42,610 nucleotides of DNA from Acidobacteriota bacterium (GTDB lineage: Bacteria; Acidobacteriota; Terriglobia; Terriglobales; Acidobacteriaceae), in the NCBI GenBank assembly GCA_021826695.1, contig JAKAYS010000008.1, positions 1 to 42,610 of the forward strand. Reading direction: 5' to 3'. How positions within the stretch are numbered: position 1 is the stretch's first letter; each line of letters begins with the position of its first letter. This document shows positions 15,987-25,012 of this stretch, piece by piece. Both the position numbers and the translations under genes were made by a program. The notes under the pieces were generated by a model. The model saw nothing but the letters and a program-made list of their open reading frames with translations, did no database searches and was not told the DNA's origin.

Positions 15987-16361
15987 CCGTAACCCGCCTC
16001 ATCGACCCAGTAAGGGCACATAGACCTATTGCATGCGGCGTGCCATCTCTAGACACCAGTAGCTTCCCATGTCGTCCTCGGCAACGACATTGCCGGAAAT
16101 GCAGAGCGCGGCAATTTGCTCGACCCTCAGGCAGCCTGTTTTGAATGGTGCGGCAGCGAATTTTGATAGAGCAGGATGTCTTTTTACTCGTCAACTGCAA
16201 AACTTTGCACATGTGCAGTGGGTGGTCATACGTCCCTCTAACTTGCCGACTCACGCGGGCCGCTCTCAGATGCTATGCCTGCAACCCGACTTTGGTAAGT
16301 CAAATGCATTGGATTCTGTGCCTCCGTATATCTACGCGTGGGTAAGGAGAACTCCTCATCT
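15987..16361. promoter_or_regulatory. divergent promoter region between polymerase/ligase and flippase genes
   Basis: No gene is supported here. A weak sigma-54-like match on the plus strand has GG at 16294-16295 and GC at 16306-16307 with the correct 10-bp spacing (TTTGGTAAGTCAAATGCAT), but it lacks the consensus C after GG and one of the two T residues before GC. If used, it would start transcription near 16319, just before the flippase gene. No strong sigma-70 promoter was recognised by eye. Confidence 0.35.
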
Positions 16362-17915
16362 GTGGCATCTACTGTTTCTACCTCCGAGCCTCGCAATCTG
16401 TATTCAGTTAAAAAGCTGATCCGTGGCTCGGGAAGCCGAATTTTGCGAATGGTCCTTCTGGCAGGCATCGGCTTTTTGCTCATGCCATTTACGCTCCATA
16501 AATTGGGGCCCGAGCAGTACGGCATATGGGCGATAGCGATGGCATTCATCGGCTATTACAGCTTTTTAGATCTGGGCCTGTCCGAGGCGGTCTTTACCCA
16601 CATGGCCTACGCCTTTGGCAGAGAAGATCACGAAGAAGCGCGCAATATCTACGGCACAAGCCTAAGAATATTTGGCGCCGTAGGTCTGGTCTTGATGAGT
16701 GCCACGGTTGTACTCGCCGCAGGCGTATATAAACTGAATCACACCCACGGAACCTTACTGGCCGCAGTCCTATTGATCGTTGGCTTCAATACTGCGATCA
16801 ACTTCTCCATGCGCGTTCCCTTTGGCGTGATGAATGCCGGACAACATTTCGACATCACAGCCTGGGTGCTGATACTTTCCGCCATTCTGCGCGCGGTTGG
16901 AACCGTTTTGGTCCTCGACGCCCACCATGGCGTGGTCGGTCTCGCATGGCTTAGCGTATTTACCTCCATACCCGCAAACACGATCGTTTTACGTTGCGTG
17001 CATCGCAAATTCCCCTTTCTTCACATTTTTTCCTGGCCGCGATGGAACCGCCAAACAGCGAGCAAGCTCTTCAATTTTGGCGGCCCCGTTTTAATAGGAC
17101 AGATCGCTGACCGCATCCGCTTTCAGACCGACACTCTTACCGTCTCATTTTTTATAGGCCTGACGGCGGTGGCCCATTACAGCATTGGCACCACGCTGGT
17201 GCTGTACTACGTCGATGCTATTGCAGCCATCATCGGCGTCTTGGTTCCCGTGCTTAGCATGCAGCAAAGCATCAGCGATCAGGCGGGCTTTCGACGCAGC
17301 TTCTTCGCCGGGACACGGATCGCGTTGGTCGGTTCGGCTTTTATGGTATTCGGCATGATCGCCTGGTCACGGGATTTCGTGGTCCGCTGGATGGGCCGTT
17401 CTTTCACCGATATATACCCGGTCATCGTGATTCTGGCGCTGGCGGTTTTTCTTGAAACTTCACAGGCCACCTCAGTCAACGCCCTTTATGCGAGCCTGCA
17501 TCAAAAGGCCTACGCGACAATCAATATCGGTGAGGCGATTGCGAACCTGATTCTTAGCATTGCGTTGGCGCGACCCTATGGCATGATTGGGGTCGCACTG
17601 GGAACGTTGGTTCCCAGCATCATTTTTCGCGGGATTATTCAACCCATGGTGGTAGAACGCCTCCTCCACATCAGCATGCGTGAAACTGCCACTGTCTACT
17701 TGCACACTGGTCTCCGCTGTTCCGCATTTCTGGTCGTGCCCCTGCTCCTTACGCGATTCTGTCTTGCACCAGATTATCCTCACCTTCTTTTCGTCGCTAT
17801 TCTGTCTGCTGTCGCGTATGGACTGCCTATGTGGTGGCTCGAATTTGACGCCATTGGCGCCCAACGCATACTTACTTCACTTCGAACAGCGCGCCGAATC
17901 TTATTCGCTCGCTGA
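16362..17915 (+). CDS. polysaccharide flippase (Wzx/MATE-like)
   Basis: A protein of about 517 aa with twelve to fourteen hydrophobic segments, of the oligosaccharide flippase family. Typical features are the N-terminal GIGFLLMPFTLHKLGPEQYGIW segment and the FLDLGLSEA loop that follows it. It moves undecaprenyl-linked glycan units across the inner membrane. GTG 16362 is preferred because AAGGAGA lies upstream (spacing about 11-12 nt); GTG 16338 in the same frame has no site. The gene is divergent from the ligase/polymerase, its natural functional partner. A polysaccharide exporter of other specificity remains possible. Confidence 0.9.
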   Translation: MASTVSTSEPRNLYSVKKLIRGSGSRILRMVLLAGIGFLLMPFTLHKLGPEQYGIWAIAMAFIGYYSFLDLGLSEAVFTHMAYAFGREDHEEARNIYGTSLRIFGAVGLVLMSATVVLAAGVYKLNHTHGTLLAAVLLIVGFNTAINFSMRVPFGVMNAGQHFDITAWVLILSAILRAVGTVLVLDAHHGVVGLAWLSVFTSIPANTIVLRCVHRKFPFLHIFSWPRWNRQTASKLFNFGGPVLIGQIADRIRFQTDTLTVSFFIGLTAVAHYSIGTTLVLYYVDAIAAIIGVLVPVLSMQQSISDQAGFRRSFFAGTRIALVGSAFMVFGMIAWSRDFVVRWMGRSFTDIYPVIVILALAVFLETSQATSVNALYASLHQKAYATINIGEAIANLILSIALARPYGMIGVALGTLVPSIIFRGIIQPMVVERLLHISMRETATVYLHTGLRCSAFLVVPLLLTRFCLAPDYPHLLFVAILSAVAYGLPMWWLEFDAIGAQRILTSLRTARRILFAR

Positions 17916-17962
17916 ATCTCAATCGAGCGCGAAACTTTAGTATTGTGATACAGTTCGGCATC

Positions 17963-19837
17963 ATGATGGATCGCCGACACTTCCTTACTGTCTGCTCGCA
18001 ATTCGGTTTTGCCTCCACTTTGCTGCCTGGAACTCTTTACACGATTGCGGCGCAAGCACAAGCCGCCTCGTCTAGCGCCGACACAACTTCGTCGCCGAAG
18101 GAGTTGCCGAAAATCACGCCCGAAATGCTGGAACAGGCCGCCGCGCTTGCTGGCGTCTCCATCGCTCCGGATCAAGTCCCGATGATGCTGGACGGACTCA
18201 ATCGGCAGCGAACCGGATATCAGAAAGTTCGCGCGCTCCACATGCCAAACAGTGTGGCTCCCGCGTACATCTTCGACCCTTTACCACCTGGCGCAATCCT
18301 CCACACGAACCGAGAGCTTCCGAATTACGGGAGTGCTCCCGCCGTAGGGAGCACTCCGAAAAACCTTGAGGCGCTTGCCTTTGACCGAGTGCCGCAGCTC
18401 GCAGAGTATGTCCGCACGAAGAAAGTGTCGTCTGTCGCGCTCACGGAAATGTACATCGAGCGTATCCGCCGCTATGATCCGGAATTGCATTTCCTGATCA
18501 CGCTTACCGAGGAACGCGCAATGGCCCAGGCCAAAGCTGCGGACGCGGAGATAGCCGCCGGAAAATATCGCGGCCCCCTGCATGGTCTGCCCTGGGGGGC
18601 CAAGGACTTGCTGGCCGTGAAGGGCTATCCAACCACATGGGGTGCGGGCGGATTTCAGCACCAGATGATTGATGAGGATGCGACCGTGGTGCAGCGTCTG
18701 GACGCAGCAGGCGCCGTGTTGGTTGCAAAACTTACACTCGGCGCGCTGGCCAATGGCGATAAATGGTTCGGCGGGCGCACGCGCAATCCATGGAACAAGC
18801 AGCAAGGCTCCAGTGGTTCCTCTGCCGGACCGGCTTCAGCCACTGCCGCGGGATGCGTGGCCTTTTCCATTGGCTCGGAAACGCTTGGCTCAATCTCTTC
18901 GCCTTCCACGCGCTGCGGCACGACAGGGCTGCGGCCCACCTTCGGCTTCGTTCCACGTACCGGAGCGATGGCACTTTCCTGGACGATGGACAAACTTGGG
19001 CCAATCTGTCGTGCAGTCGATGACTGCGCCATCGTTATGAGCAGTATTTACGGCCCGGATGGGAAAGACCTTAGCGTAAAGAACGCCGCGTTCAACTGGG
19101 ATACGGACTTTGACTGGCGCAGACTGCGGATCGGCTACCTGAAATCCGCTTTCGACATGCCAAAACCTCTGGATGAAAAAATGCCTGCCGCTATGACGCC
19201 GGAAGAAGAGAAGAAATGGCAAGAGCGGTTAGGCCATCGCCGTGCCTATCGCGCTCGTACGGTGTATGACAGGAAGTTTGACCTGGCGGCACTCGATAAG
19301 CTGAAGAATATGGGGGTGGACCTGGTTCCCGTCGAGTTGCCCAAGCTGCCTTACGAAGCGATGGCCAATCTGCTGAGCGCGGAAGCGGCCGCAGCCTTTG
19401 ACGAACTGACAATGACAGGACGCGACAAGCTGTTGACCGGGCAAGGACCGGAGGACTGGCCCAATCTTTTTCGTATTGCGCGCTTCTATCCCGCAGTGGA
19501 GTACATTCAGGCCAATCGCGCACGCACGCTTGCTATTCATCAGATGGCAAATATCTTTGAAACCGTCGACATCCTGGTTACGCCCAGCGGTGGGGAGCAA
19601 CTAGTCGTGACAAACCTGACCGGACATCCCGCCGTCATCCAGCCCAATGGGATTCGCGGAAAGGATGCGCCCAAGCCACCGATCGCAGACGCAGGAGATG
19701 ACGACAACATCGGAGGCCCGGGAACTCCAGTAAGTATCACTTTTCTTGGGGGACTGTATCAGGATGCGAAACTTTGCGCCTTCGCGCGGGCGTATCAGCA
19801 GGCCACCGACTTTTACAAGATGCATCCCGGACTGTAA
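17963..19837 (+). CDS. exported amidase-signature hydrolase
   Basis: A 624-aa protein of the amidase signature family with an intact Ser-cisSer-Lys triad: K214 in PWGAKD, cis-Ser S287 in GSSGSSAG, and nucleophile S310 in ETLGSIS. The N-terminus (DRRHFL, then a hydrophobic stretch ending AAQAQA) looks like a twin-arginine signal peptide, so the enzyme is probably exported folded. About 100 residues precede the usual amidase start. Members hydrolyse amides or acylated amines; the substrate here is unknown. The start is uncertain: ATG 17963 or 17966 fits the signal peptide best, no ribosome-binding site is evident, and GTG 17945 is also possible. It lies 47 nt after the flippase gene and may share its transcript. 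Confidence 0.87.
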   Translation: MMDRRHFLTVCSQFGFASTLLPGTLYTIAAQAQAASSSADTTSSPKELPKITPEMLEQAAALAGVSIAPDQVPMMLDGLNRQRTGYQKVRALHMPNSVAPAYIFDPLPPGAILHTNRELPNYGSAPAVGSTPKNLEALAFDRVPQLAEYVRTKKVSSVALTEMYIERIRRYDPELHFLITLTEERAMAQAKAADAEIAAGKYRGPLHGLPWGAKDLLAVKGYPTTWGAGGFQHQMIDEDATVVQRLDAAGAVLVAKLTLGALANGDKWFGGRTRNPWNKQQGSSGSSAGPASATAAGCVAFSIGSETLGSISSPSTRCGTTGLRPTFGFVPRTGAMALSWTMDKLGPICRAVDDCAIVMSSIYGPDGKDLSVKNAAFNWDTDFDWRRLRIGYLKSAFDMPKPLDEKMPAAMTPEEEKKWQERLGHRRAYRARTVYDRKFDLAALDKLKNMGVDLVPVELPKLPYEAMANLLSAEAAAAFDELTMTGRDKLLTGQGPEDWPNLFRIARFYPAVEYIQANRARTLAIHQMANIFETVDILVTPSGGEQLVVTNLTGHPAVIQPNGIRGKDAPKPPIADAGDDDNIGGPGTPVSITFLGGLYQDAKLCAFARAYQQATDFYKMHPGL

Positions 19838-19881
19838 AGTCAGTCGTTCGTACTGTTTCTCCCGTTGATGCAATACAAATG

Positions 19882-19931
19882 AAATGAAGACAATCTAAAG
19901 TCGTCGTGGCGACCTTGGATTGTCTTCATTT
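19882..19931. terminator. bidirectional terminator hairpin
   Basis: A perfect 14-bp inverted repeat, AAATGAAGACAATC (19882-19895) and GATTGTCTTCATTT (19918-19931), continues inward with further near-complementary bases (GTCG/CGAC). It lies between the convergent ends of the amidase gene and the S53 peptidase gene. Each arm supplies a T-rich 3' side for the transcript entering it. Confidence 0.75.
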
Positions 19932-19959
19932 GCCTTGAATACGCAAGTACGAACGCAGC

Positions 19960-22674
19960 TTACGAGATCGTCAATTGAATTTGTGTCGATGCCGTCGAAG
20001 AGCCTGAGGTTGCTGTTGAAGTTCCGGTCACTGTAATGGTGGATGTCGTGGAACTTCCTCCACCGCCCCCACCGGTCCCGCTTCCACCTGTCGAGCTGCT
20101 TCCAGAACTGCACGCAGTCAAAGCTGTTGCTGCCACCAGGCCGAATAGAAGGATGAAACCAGCCAACATCTTTGCAGGAAAAAAGAGACGTTTGCGACCC
20201 GCGCCCAGGAGAAATACTCCCAAGACACTGGCAAACGCTGTTTCCATGGGCCAGCTTCGTTGGAACGGCTTCATTGGCGCGAACAGACCAGCCGTGCTGG
20301 TATTGGCAACGGTCAGCGTTACATTCGTAGCGACTCCGGAAGTAAGAACGACTGACCCGCTGGGAGCAAAGCTACACGTTGTATTCGCGGGAAGATTTGA
20401 ACAGGTCAGAGTGACTGTCCCTGTGAATCCAGTGCTCGGCGAGAGTACCAGCTTCGTTGTTCCAGACCCGCCGTGTGGAATCGTCAGCGAGGCGGGGTTG
20501 GCGAGCAGAGTGAAATTTGTATTGGTTGCCGTGACAGTCGGCCATATTGCTGCAAGCGCAGCAGCGTCCACAGACCCAAGACCCGTGGCCTGATCGTACC
20601 CGCTTCCAGCGTTGCAACAGGACATCACATACCCACCTGAACCGCTAGCAACACAGTCTGGGCTGCCTTGCTGACAGACGACAGCATTGCTGCCTGTAGT
20701 GGTATCGTGAAATGCGCCAGGCGTATTTTGGGCGTTCAGATAAAAGATCGGGTTCGCATTCCCCACACCGCTCGTGTTCCCAGCCTTCTGGTTCCACAGG
20801 GTAATCATGGCAGCCAGTTGTGGAGCAACAATCGACGTGCCTCCGTAAAGGTAGCCATTGCCCGTTGCGTCAAAGTAGGCCACCTCACCTGATCCCACAG
20901 GGTATGCGCAACTGCTTGTGCCTGTCAGTGCGGTTCCCGCCGAATTGGTCTCTTCCGTGCAAAGCACATACCCGTCATGGTTGGGATCTGCGGCAAGAGA
21001 AACGTCTGGGACGTCACGTTTGCTATCTTTGGGAACTCCATTGCCTGCCTGCCAGGATGGCTTCGAGAACAGCGTACTAGCTCCCCCACCGCCAGCGCTC
21101 AAACTACCTATGTTGCTCAAATCAGTAAGGTTAGGGGTGTCATTCCATGTTGTTTCTGGAATATAACTGAGGGCCGAACCGTTATTTGCATTGTTGGTCG
21201 AAGACCAGTACTGCGACTGGTTCGTCACATCCCCGCTGAAGGAAGTTCCTCCTGCAGCAGTCACGTACTGGCTGCTGCCGGGGTAATCGACGGCGAGTCC
21301 CTTCACGGCGCCCACATACGTACCACTGGAGTTTTGCCCTGTGACGTCGCAGTCTGCCGACCCGCTGTCCCCTGCGGCAGCGACTACAGTTTGCCCTTGT
21401 GAGTTGGCCTGCTGCAGGTAGCCCTCCATGGTCTGCACATCCGTACTGCCTGCAAATGCCTGTTCGCAGTTCCCATAGCTGATGCTGATGACGGGAACGA
21501 ACTGTGTGTTATTGTTCACAAGCGCTGTCTGGACGGCGTATTGCAGCGAATCAAACACCCCAAAATTCGTATTGTTGCCGACCGTGATGTAAAGAATGGA
21601 CGCGTCTTTCGCGACCGCACCCGACCACTCCACATCAATGTCCGCCTCCTCCAGATCTGCCGGCGAAACGGCGGCAGATCCCGTATTGGGTACGAGGATT
21701 TGCGTAGGCAGATTGGATGCATTCAGGCCGCTGAGCGAGCGGAAGTGTGCAATATCGCTCTGATAGGTCGTAATGTCGGTCTGCCCCATCACCGCCATCG
21801 TTTGTCCCTTGCCGGTAATTGTGCCGTTGTATAACGCGTCAAGATCGTAAATAGTATGAATGTCCGAAGGCGCCAGAAAATTGACTGTGGCTGTATCGCC
21901 GCTGGGACATGGCGTCGTGTTCACCGTGCAAACCTGCACTGTGTAGTGCGGATGTAAAGCGTCTGTAGCAGGCTGCTGCACCACATGGGCCGGACGCCTG
22001 ACGAAATGAGGCTGCGGACGGAAGGTATTCAGATGCGCGATACCCAAAGTCATCCCGGCGATCGCCTGCGGAACGCTAATGTCCGTCGCGTTGGCCCATC
22101 CCGGTACTCCATGAAGAAGATAGCGGTGCAACTGAGTGTGAAACGCCACCTCGACCTGCGACGCTGTGCCGTTGAAATCGATTCGGTCTGCACTGGCTGG
22201 AATGGCGCTGACCTGAAAGCCCTGGGATTGCAACCACGCTGCGACTTGTGAAAGATCGTGCTGGCTGACGCCATAGCGGGCCGCGAACTGCCCCGGGCGT
22301 AGCCACTGGTGATACATCGGCGAGCCCTTGGTCCGCTGCTCAATCAAAAGGTTTTTCAGGTCAGCCTGTTGTGCCGGAGAGCGAAGAAAAACCAGCGACA
22401 TTCCCTGTATTGGTGTAGACCCGCTCAATTGTCCCTCATCTTGGGCCATGGCAACCAGAGGGTGGACGGTGCCTTTGATCACCTGCATCTGGTCCGAGCG
22501 AATTGGCGCGCTGATTCGATTCTGCACGAGTGCCTGGGCGCGTAAGCCGGGCGCACGGAAACACAGCAATAGTCCCAGGAAAAATACACTGGCATCCCAG
22601 GCTGCTCTTGTGACCCACCGAGAATCTCTTGACTCGCAACTACTCATCTGCTTGACCATCCCTCTATCAGCCAT
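19960..22674 (-). CDS. secreted S53 (sedolisin/kumamolisin-type) serine-carboxyl peptidase
   Basis: A 904-aa protease precursor: a signal/anchor segment (about 28-47), a pro-kumamolisin activation domain (about 60-225), the S53 catalytic domain (about 245-712), an Ig-like domain (about 718-790), and a tail with two hydrophobic segments around GRKR and a Gly/Ser/Thr-rich end. The triad is visible as E343 and D347 in LEEADID and S614 in GGTSIVAP. D436 in AAAGDSG is the expected oxyanion aspartate. Such enzymes are acid-active endopeptidases, in keeping with acid-soil acidobacteria. ATG 22674 is kept, though its GAGG site is about 11 nt away; ATG codons at 22659 and 22647 would shorten the pre-signal part. 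It stands alone between a terminator and a divergent exporter gene. Confidence 0.93.
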   Translation of the reverse strand: MADRGMVKQMSSCESRDSRWVTRAAWDASVFFLGLLLCFRAPGLRAQALVQNRISAPIRSDQMQVIKGTVHPLVAMAQDEGQLSGSTPIQGMSLVFLRSPAQQADLKNLLIEQRTKGSPMYHQWLRPGQFAARYGVSQHDLSQVAAWLQSQGFQVSAIPASADRIDFNGTASQVEVAFHTQLHRYLLHGVPGWANATDISVPQAIAGMTLGIAHLNTFRPQPHFVRRPAHVVQQPATDALHPHYTVQVCTVNTTPCPSGDTATVNFLAPSDIHTIYDLDALYNGTITGKGQTMAVMGQTDITTYQSDIAHFRSLSGLNASNLPTQILVPNTGSAAVSPADLEEADIDVEWSGAVAKDASILYITVGNNTNFGVFDSLQYAVQTALVNNNTQFVPVISISYGNCEQAFAGSTDVQTMEGYLQQANSQGQTVVAAAGDSGSADCDVTGQNSSGTYVGAVKGLAVDYPGSSQYVTAAGGTSFSGDVTNQSQYWSSTNNANNGSALSYIPETTWNDTPNLTDLSNIGSLSAGGGGASTLFSKPSWQAGNGVPKDSKRDVPDVSLAADPNHDGYVLCTEETNSAGTALTGTSSCAYPVGSGEVAYFDATGNGYLYGGTSIVAPQLAAMITLWNQKAGNTSGVGNANPIFYLNAQNTPGAFHDTTTGSNAVVCQQGSPDCVASGSGGYVMSCCNAGSGYDQATGLGSVDAAALAAIWPTVTATNTNFTLLANPASLTIPHGGSGTTKLVLSPSTGFTGTVTLTCSNLPANTTCSFAPSGSVVLTSGVATNVTLTVANTSTAGLFAPMKPFQRSWPMETAFASVLGVFLLGAGRKRLFFPAKMLAGFILLFGLVAATALTACSSGSSSTGGSGTGGGGGGSSTTSTITVTGTSTATSGSSTASTQIQLTIS

Positions 22675-22926
22675 ATAAAAATTTACCTCTTTTACGAATA
22701 AATTGTTGTTTCCGTCAGAGAACGACGAAAATGGCCCAAACCATCATTTCTAATAGACCCAGACCAAACAATTAAGTTACGAAGGAATGATGTGTTTGGA
22801 TGTCATTTTAGGCTGGCTGGATGCATTCGCCAAGTTCCGATTCAGAAATGCAGCTAGCTGTACGTCGGCAGAAAACTAAAAAATCATCGACATTGATAAT
22901 CGCTCCGGAGATGATAAAGTTTTTTA

Positions 22927-23760
22927 ATGCATCAATTGGTATTTTCTTTGGTCATTCTGGGTGGATCCCTCCTGGCTGGGCTGCTCGGCTCTATGACTGG
23001 GTTGGGTGGCGGCGTCGTGCTGGTTCCCATGCTGGCCCTCCTATTCAAGGTGGACCTTCATTACGCAATTGGCGCCTCCCTCATCTCCGTCATTGCCACC
23101 TCTTCCGGCTCAGCAGCGGCCTACGTGCGAGAAGGGTTCTCGAACATTCGCATCGGCATGTTTCTGGAAATGGCGACGACGGTCGGCGCCATGGCCGGAG
23201 CATGGCTGGCAACGCGAACGCCAACCCGCGGCATTGCCATCATCTTTGGCCTGGTCCTGCTTTACTCCGTATACCTTTCCTACAAAGGACACGATGATCA
23301 GATCATTCCTGGAAATAAGTGGTCGGATCGCTTCAAAATGAATGGGACGTTCCCTGGGCCAGATGGCAAAGAACAGAAGTATGCGGTGAAAAATATCTCC
23401 GGCGGTTTTGCCACCATGTTTGGCGCAGGCACACTTTCGGGCCTGCTGGGAATCGGCTCTGGCGCCGTCAAGGTATTGGCCATGGACCATATCATGCGAA
23501 TACCTTTTAAAGTCTCCACCACCACCAGCAATTTCATGATCGGCGTGACTGCCGCAGCCAGTGCTGGGATCTATTTGCGCCGAGGCTACATTGATCCAAC
23601 ACTTGCAGCGCCTGTCATGATCGGAGTGCTCATTGGCTCCCTGGTGGGCGCGAAACTTCTGATCAAATCGAACGTCAAATCCCTGCGAATCATTTTTTCG
23701 GTGGTCATTTTCTTTCTGGCCATTGAGATGATTTACAACGGCTGGGTGGGCAAGGTATAA
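22927..23760 (+). CDS. TauE/SafE family membrane exporter/permease
   Basis: A 277-aa membrane protein with about eight spans and the glycine-rich GSMTGLGGGVVLVP motif in its first repeat, echoed by GLLGIGSGAVKV in the second. The family transports small anions such as sulfite, sulfoacetate or related organosulfur compounds. A conserved loop of about 60 residues (about 118-155) carries an acidic and basic stretch on the cytoplasmic side. It is coupled to a DUF1634 gene 2 nt downstream, a common pairing. Both have no evident link to glycan synthesis. No strong ribosome-binding site precedes ATG 22927, though a purine-rich stretch lies about 15-20 nt upstream. Confidence 0.92.
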   Translation: MHQLVFSLVILGGSLLAGLLGSMTGLGGGVVLVPMLALLFKVDLHYAIGASLISVIATSSGSAAAYVREGFSNIRIGMFLEMATTVGAMAGAWLATRTPTRGIAIIFGLVLLYSVYLSYKGHDDQIIPGNKWSDRFKMNGTFPGPDGKEQKYAVKNISGGFATMFGAGTLSGLLGIGSGAVKVLAMDHIMRIPFKVSTTTSNFMIGVTAAASAGIYLRRGYIDPTLAAPVMIGVLIGSLVGAKLLIKSNVKSLRIIFSVVIFFLAIEMIYNGWVGKV

Positions 23761-23762
23761 CG

Positions 23763-24137
23763 ATGAACAAACCAAGCGATCAACAGGTTGATATTTTAAT
23801 CGGGAACGTGCTACGGGCCGGCGTGCTGTTGTCCTCTGCTGTAACGTTTATCGGCTTGCTTCTTTATCTTGTTCATCACTACTCCGCAACGCCGAACTAT
23901 CATCAGTTCCACTCCATCAGTGGAAAACTTCGGCATTTACGGGAGCTTTTCCCGGACGCGTTTCACGGTGATCCAGTTGCAATCATCCAGGTAGGCGTAC
24001 TATTGCTGATCGCTACGCCAGTAGCGAGGGTAGCTTTTCTGGTGGGAGCCTTCGCTCTTGAAAAAGACAGGATGTATGTCGTGGTAAGCGGCTTTGTATT
24101 GGCGGTGCTGATCTACTCCATCGTATTCTTCAAATAA
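23763..24137 (+). CDS. DUF1634 membrane protein, partner of TauE/SafE
   Basis: A 124-aa protein with three predicted membrane spans (about 17-38, 68-92 and 101-122) and a conserved VLRAGVLLSS start. DUF1634 proteins are usually encoded next to TauE/SafE permeases and are thought to be accessory subunits. Here the start lies 2 nt after the permease stop, so the two are surely co-translated. A hairpin terminator follows 30 nt after the stop. Confidence 0.9.
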   Translation: MNKPSDQQVDILIGNVLRAGVLLSSAVTFIGLLLYLVHHYSATPNYHQFHSISGKLRHLRELFPDAFHGDPVAIIQVGVLLLIATPVARVAFLVGAFALEKDRMYVVVSGFVLAVLIYSIVFFK

Positions 24138-24166
24138 TTCCAGATTCATTTCCGGTGATAAATCAA

Positions 24167-24198
24167 GAAGCCCATTTGTAAGATCGCAAATGGGCTTC
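24167..24198. terminator. bidirectional terminator hairpin
   Basis: A perfect 12-bp stem, GAAGCCCATTTG (24167-24178) and CAAATGGGCTTC (24187-24198), with an 8-nt loop sits between the convergent DUF1634 gene and the small Gly/Asn-rich gene. U-runs are weak on both sides. Confidence 0.65.
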
Positions 24199-24219
24199 GA
24201 GTCATCCGGCATCCCAAAT

Positions 24220-24618
24220 CTAGTGAGGATTGGATGTGCTCCCGCTGTTCGGATTGTTAGATCCGTTCCCCATACCCCCGCTACCGTTGTTTCTGGGATG
24301 GCGATGATGTTTGTTCTTACGGTTGCGATGGTGATGATGCCCCATAGAGTCCTGGGGTCTGGTTCTCATGCTCCCATCACCCATACTTCCGTTTTGTCCC
24401 TGGTTTCCATGGTTCATGGAACCGTTGTTCATGGCGCCATTCTGCCCTTGGGCTCCGTTCTGATTCTGCGTCCCGTTTCCCATCGACCCGTTGCCGGGAG
24501 CGCCGTTACCCTGCTGCATTCCGCCACCGGGCGCGCCGCCGCTCTGTTGCCCGGTCGCTGCGACCCCCGACATTGCCAGAGCTGCCGCGAACACCATAAC
24601 CAACCTTTGATTTTTCAT
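24220..24618 (-). CDS. small secreted Gly/Asn/Met/His-rich low-complexity protein
   Basis: A 132-aa protein with a clear signal peptide (MKNQRLVMVFAAALAMSG, cleavage near VAATG). The mature part is built from loose repeats of N-G-x and G-Q/N-G units (NGSMGNG, NQNGAQGQNGAMNNG). It ends in a histidine- and arginine-rich block (GHHHHRNRKNKHHRHPRNN) followed by another Gly/Asn run. It should be disordered outside the cytoplasm. The histidines and methionines could bind metal ions, which is inference only. ATG 24618 is chosen for the signal peptide and the AGGAG site upstream; the frame stays open further upstream (to 24777) without homology. I do not recognise a family. Confidence 0.75.
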   Translation of the reverse strand: MKNQRLVMVFAAALAMSGVAATGQQSGGAPGGGMQQGNGAPGNGSMGNGTQNQNGAQGQNGAMNNGSMNHGNQGQNGSMGDGSMRTRPQDSMGHHHHRNRKNKHHRHPRNNGSGGMGNGSNNPNSGSTSNPH

Positions 24619-25012
24619 CTTTGAAATATCTCCTAATAAAATATGACGCTGTTGCACGCAATCCCCATAATTGTTTAGATGGCATGGATGCGCTCCGAAG
24701 ATAAGTATTTTTGTTTTAGATTTAAATCCTGAACGCTCCAAAAGTAATATTCCTTTTGCAAATAGCTTCTTAACCAATCGATTCGGCTGGCTTCGGAGAG
24801 GAGCATGGACAACGCGCGAGCGACTTCGTTGAAAATTCAGACCATTTGCCGACCGTGATCCTCAAGAAAACTCACGTCGGCGCTTCAGGAGATGGTCAAG
24901 GAAGGTGTCGTCATCTGCTCGAATGTGGAGGCAATCCGCTACGACAGGGGCGCGCGCGTTGCCCACCGCGGTTAGGCAGATTATGTTCATCTGGCTATAT
25001 TAGGATGAAAGA
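24619..25012. other. 394-bp divergent intergenic region
   Basis: The region separates the small secreted protein gene from the CDP-sugar operon. A frame at 24859-24975 encodes SSRKLTSALQEMVKEGVV..., which resembles the recognition-helix part of a winged-helix regulator. It has a stop immediately upstream and no partner sequence, so it is at most a remnant. A sigma-70-like promoter near the right end is listed separately. Nothing else was recognised. Confidence 0.4.
24959..24987 (+). promoter_or_regulatory. candidate sigma-70 promoter of the CDP-dideoxyhexose operon
   Basis: TTGCCC (24959-24964) and TATGTT (24982-24987) are separated by exactly 17 bp and each match the consensus at four of six positions. 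Transcription would begin near 24994, about 20 nt before the rfbH start. The match is by eye and moderate. Confidence 0.35.

Noticed and set aside
22675-22926. Short frames in the gap between the S53 peptidase and the TauE gene
   Set aside because: A frame beginning at 22821 runs out of phase into the TauE gene and has no homology or ribosome-binding site. The gap appears to hold only divergent promoters.
23110-23775. Open frame of 221 codons on the minus strand
   Set aside because: Antisense to the TauE/SafE gene, which is clearly the real coding strand.
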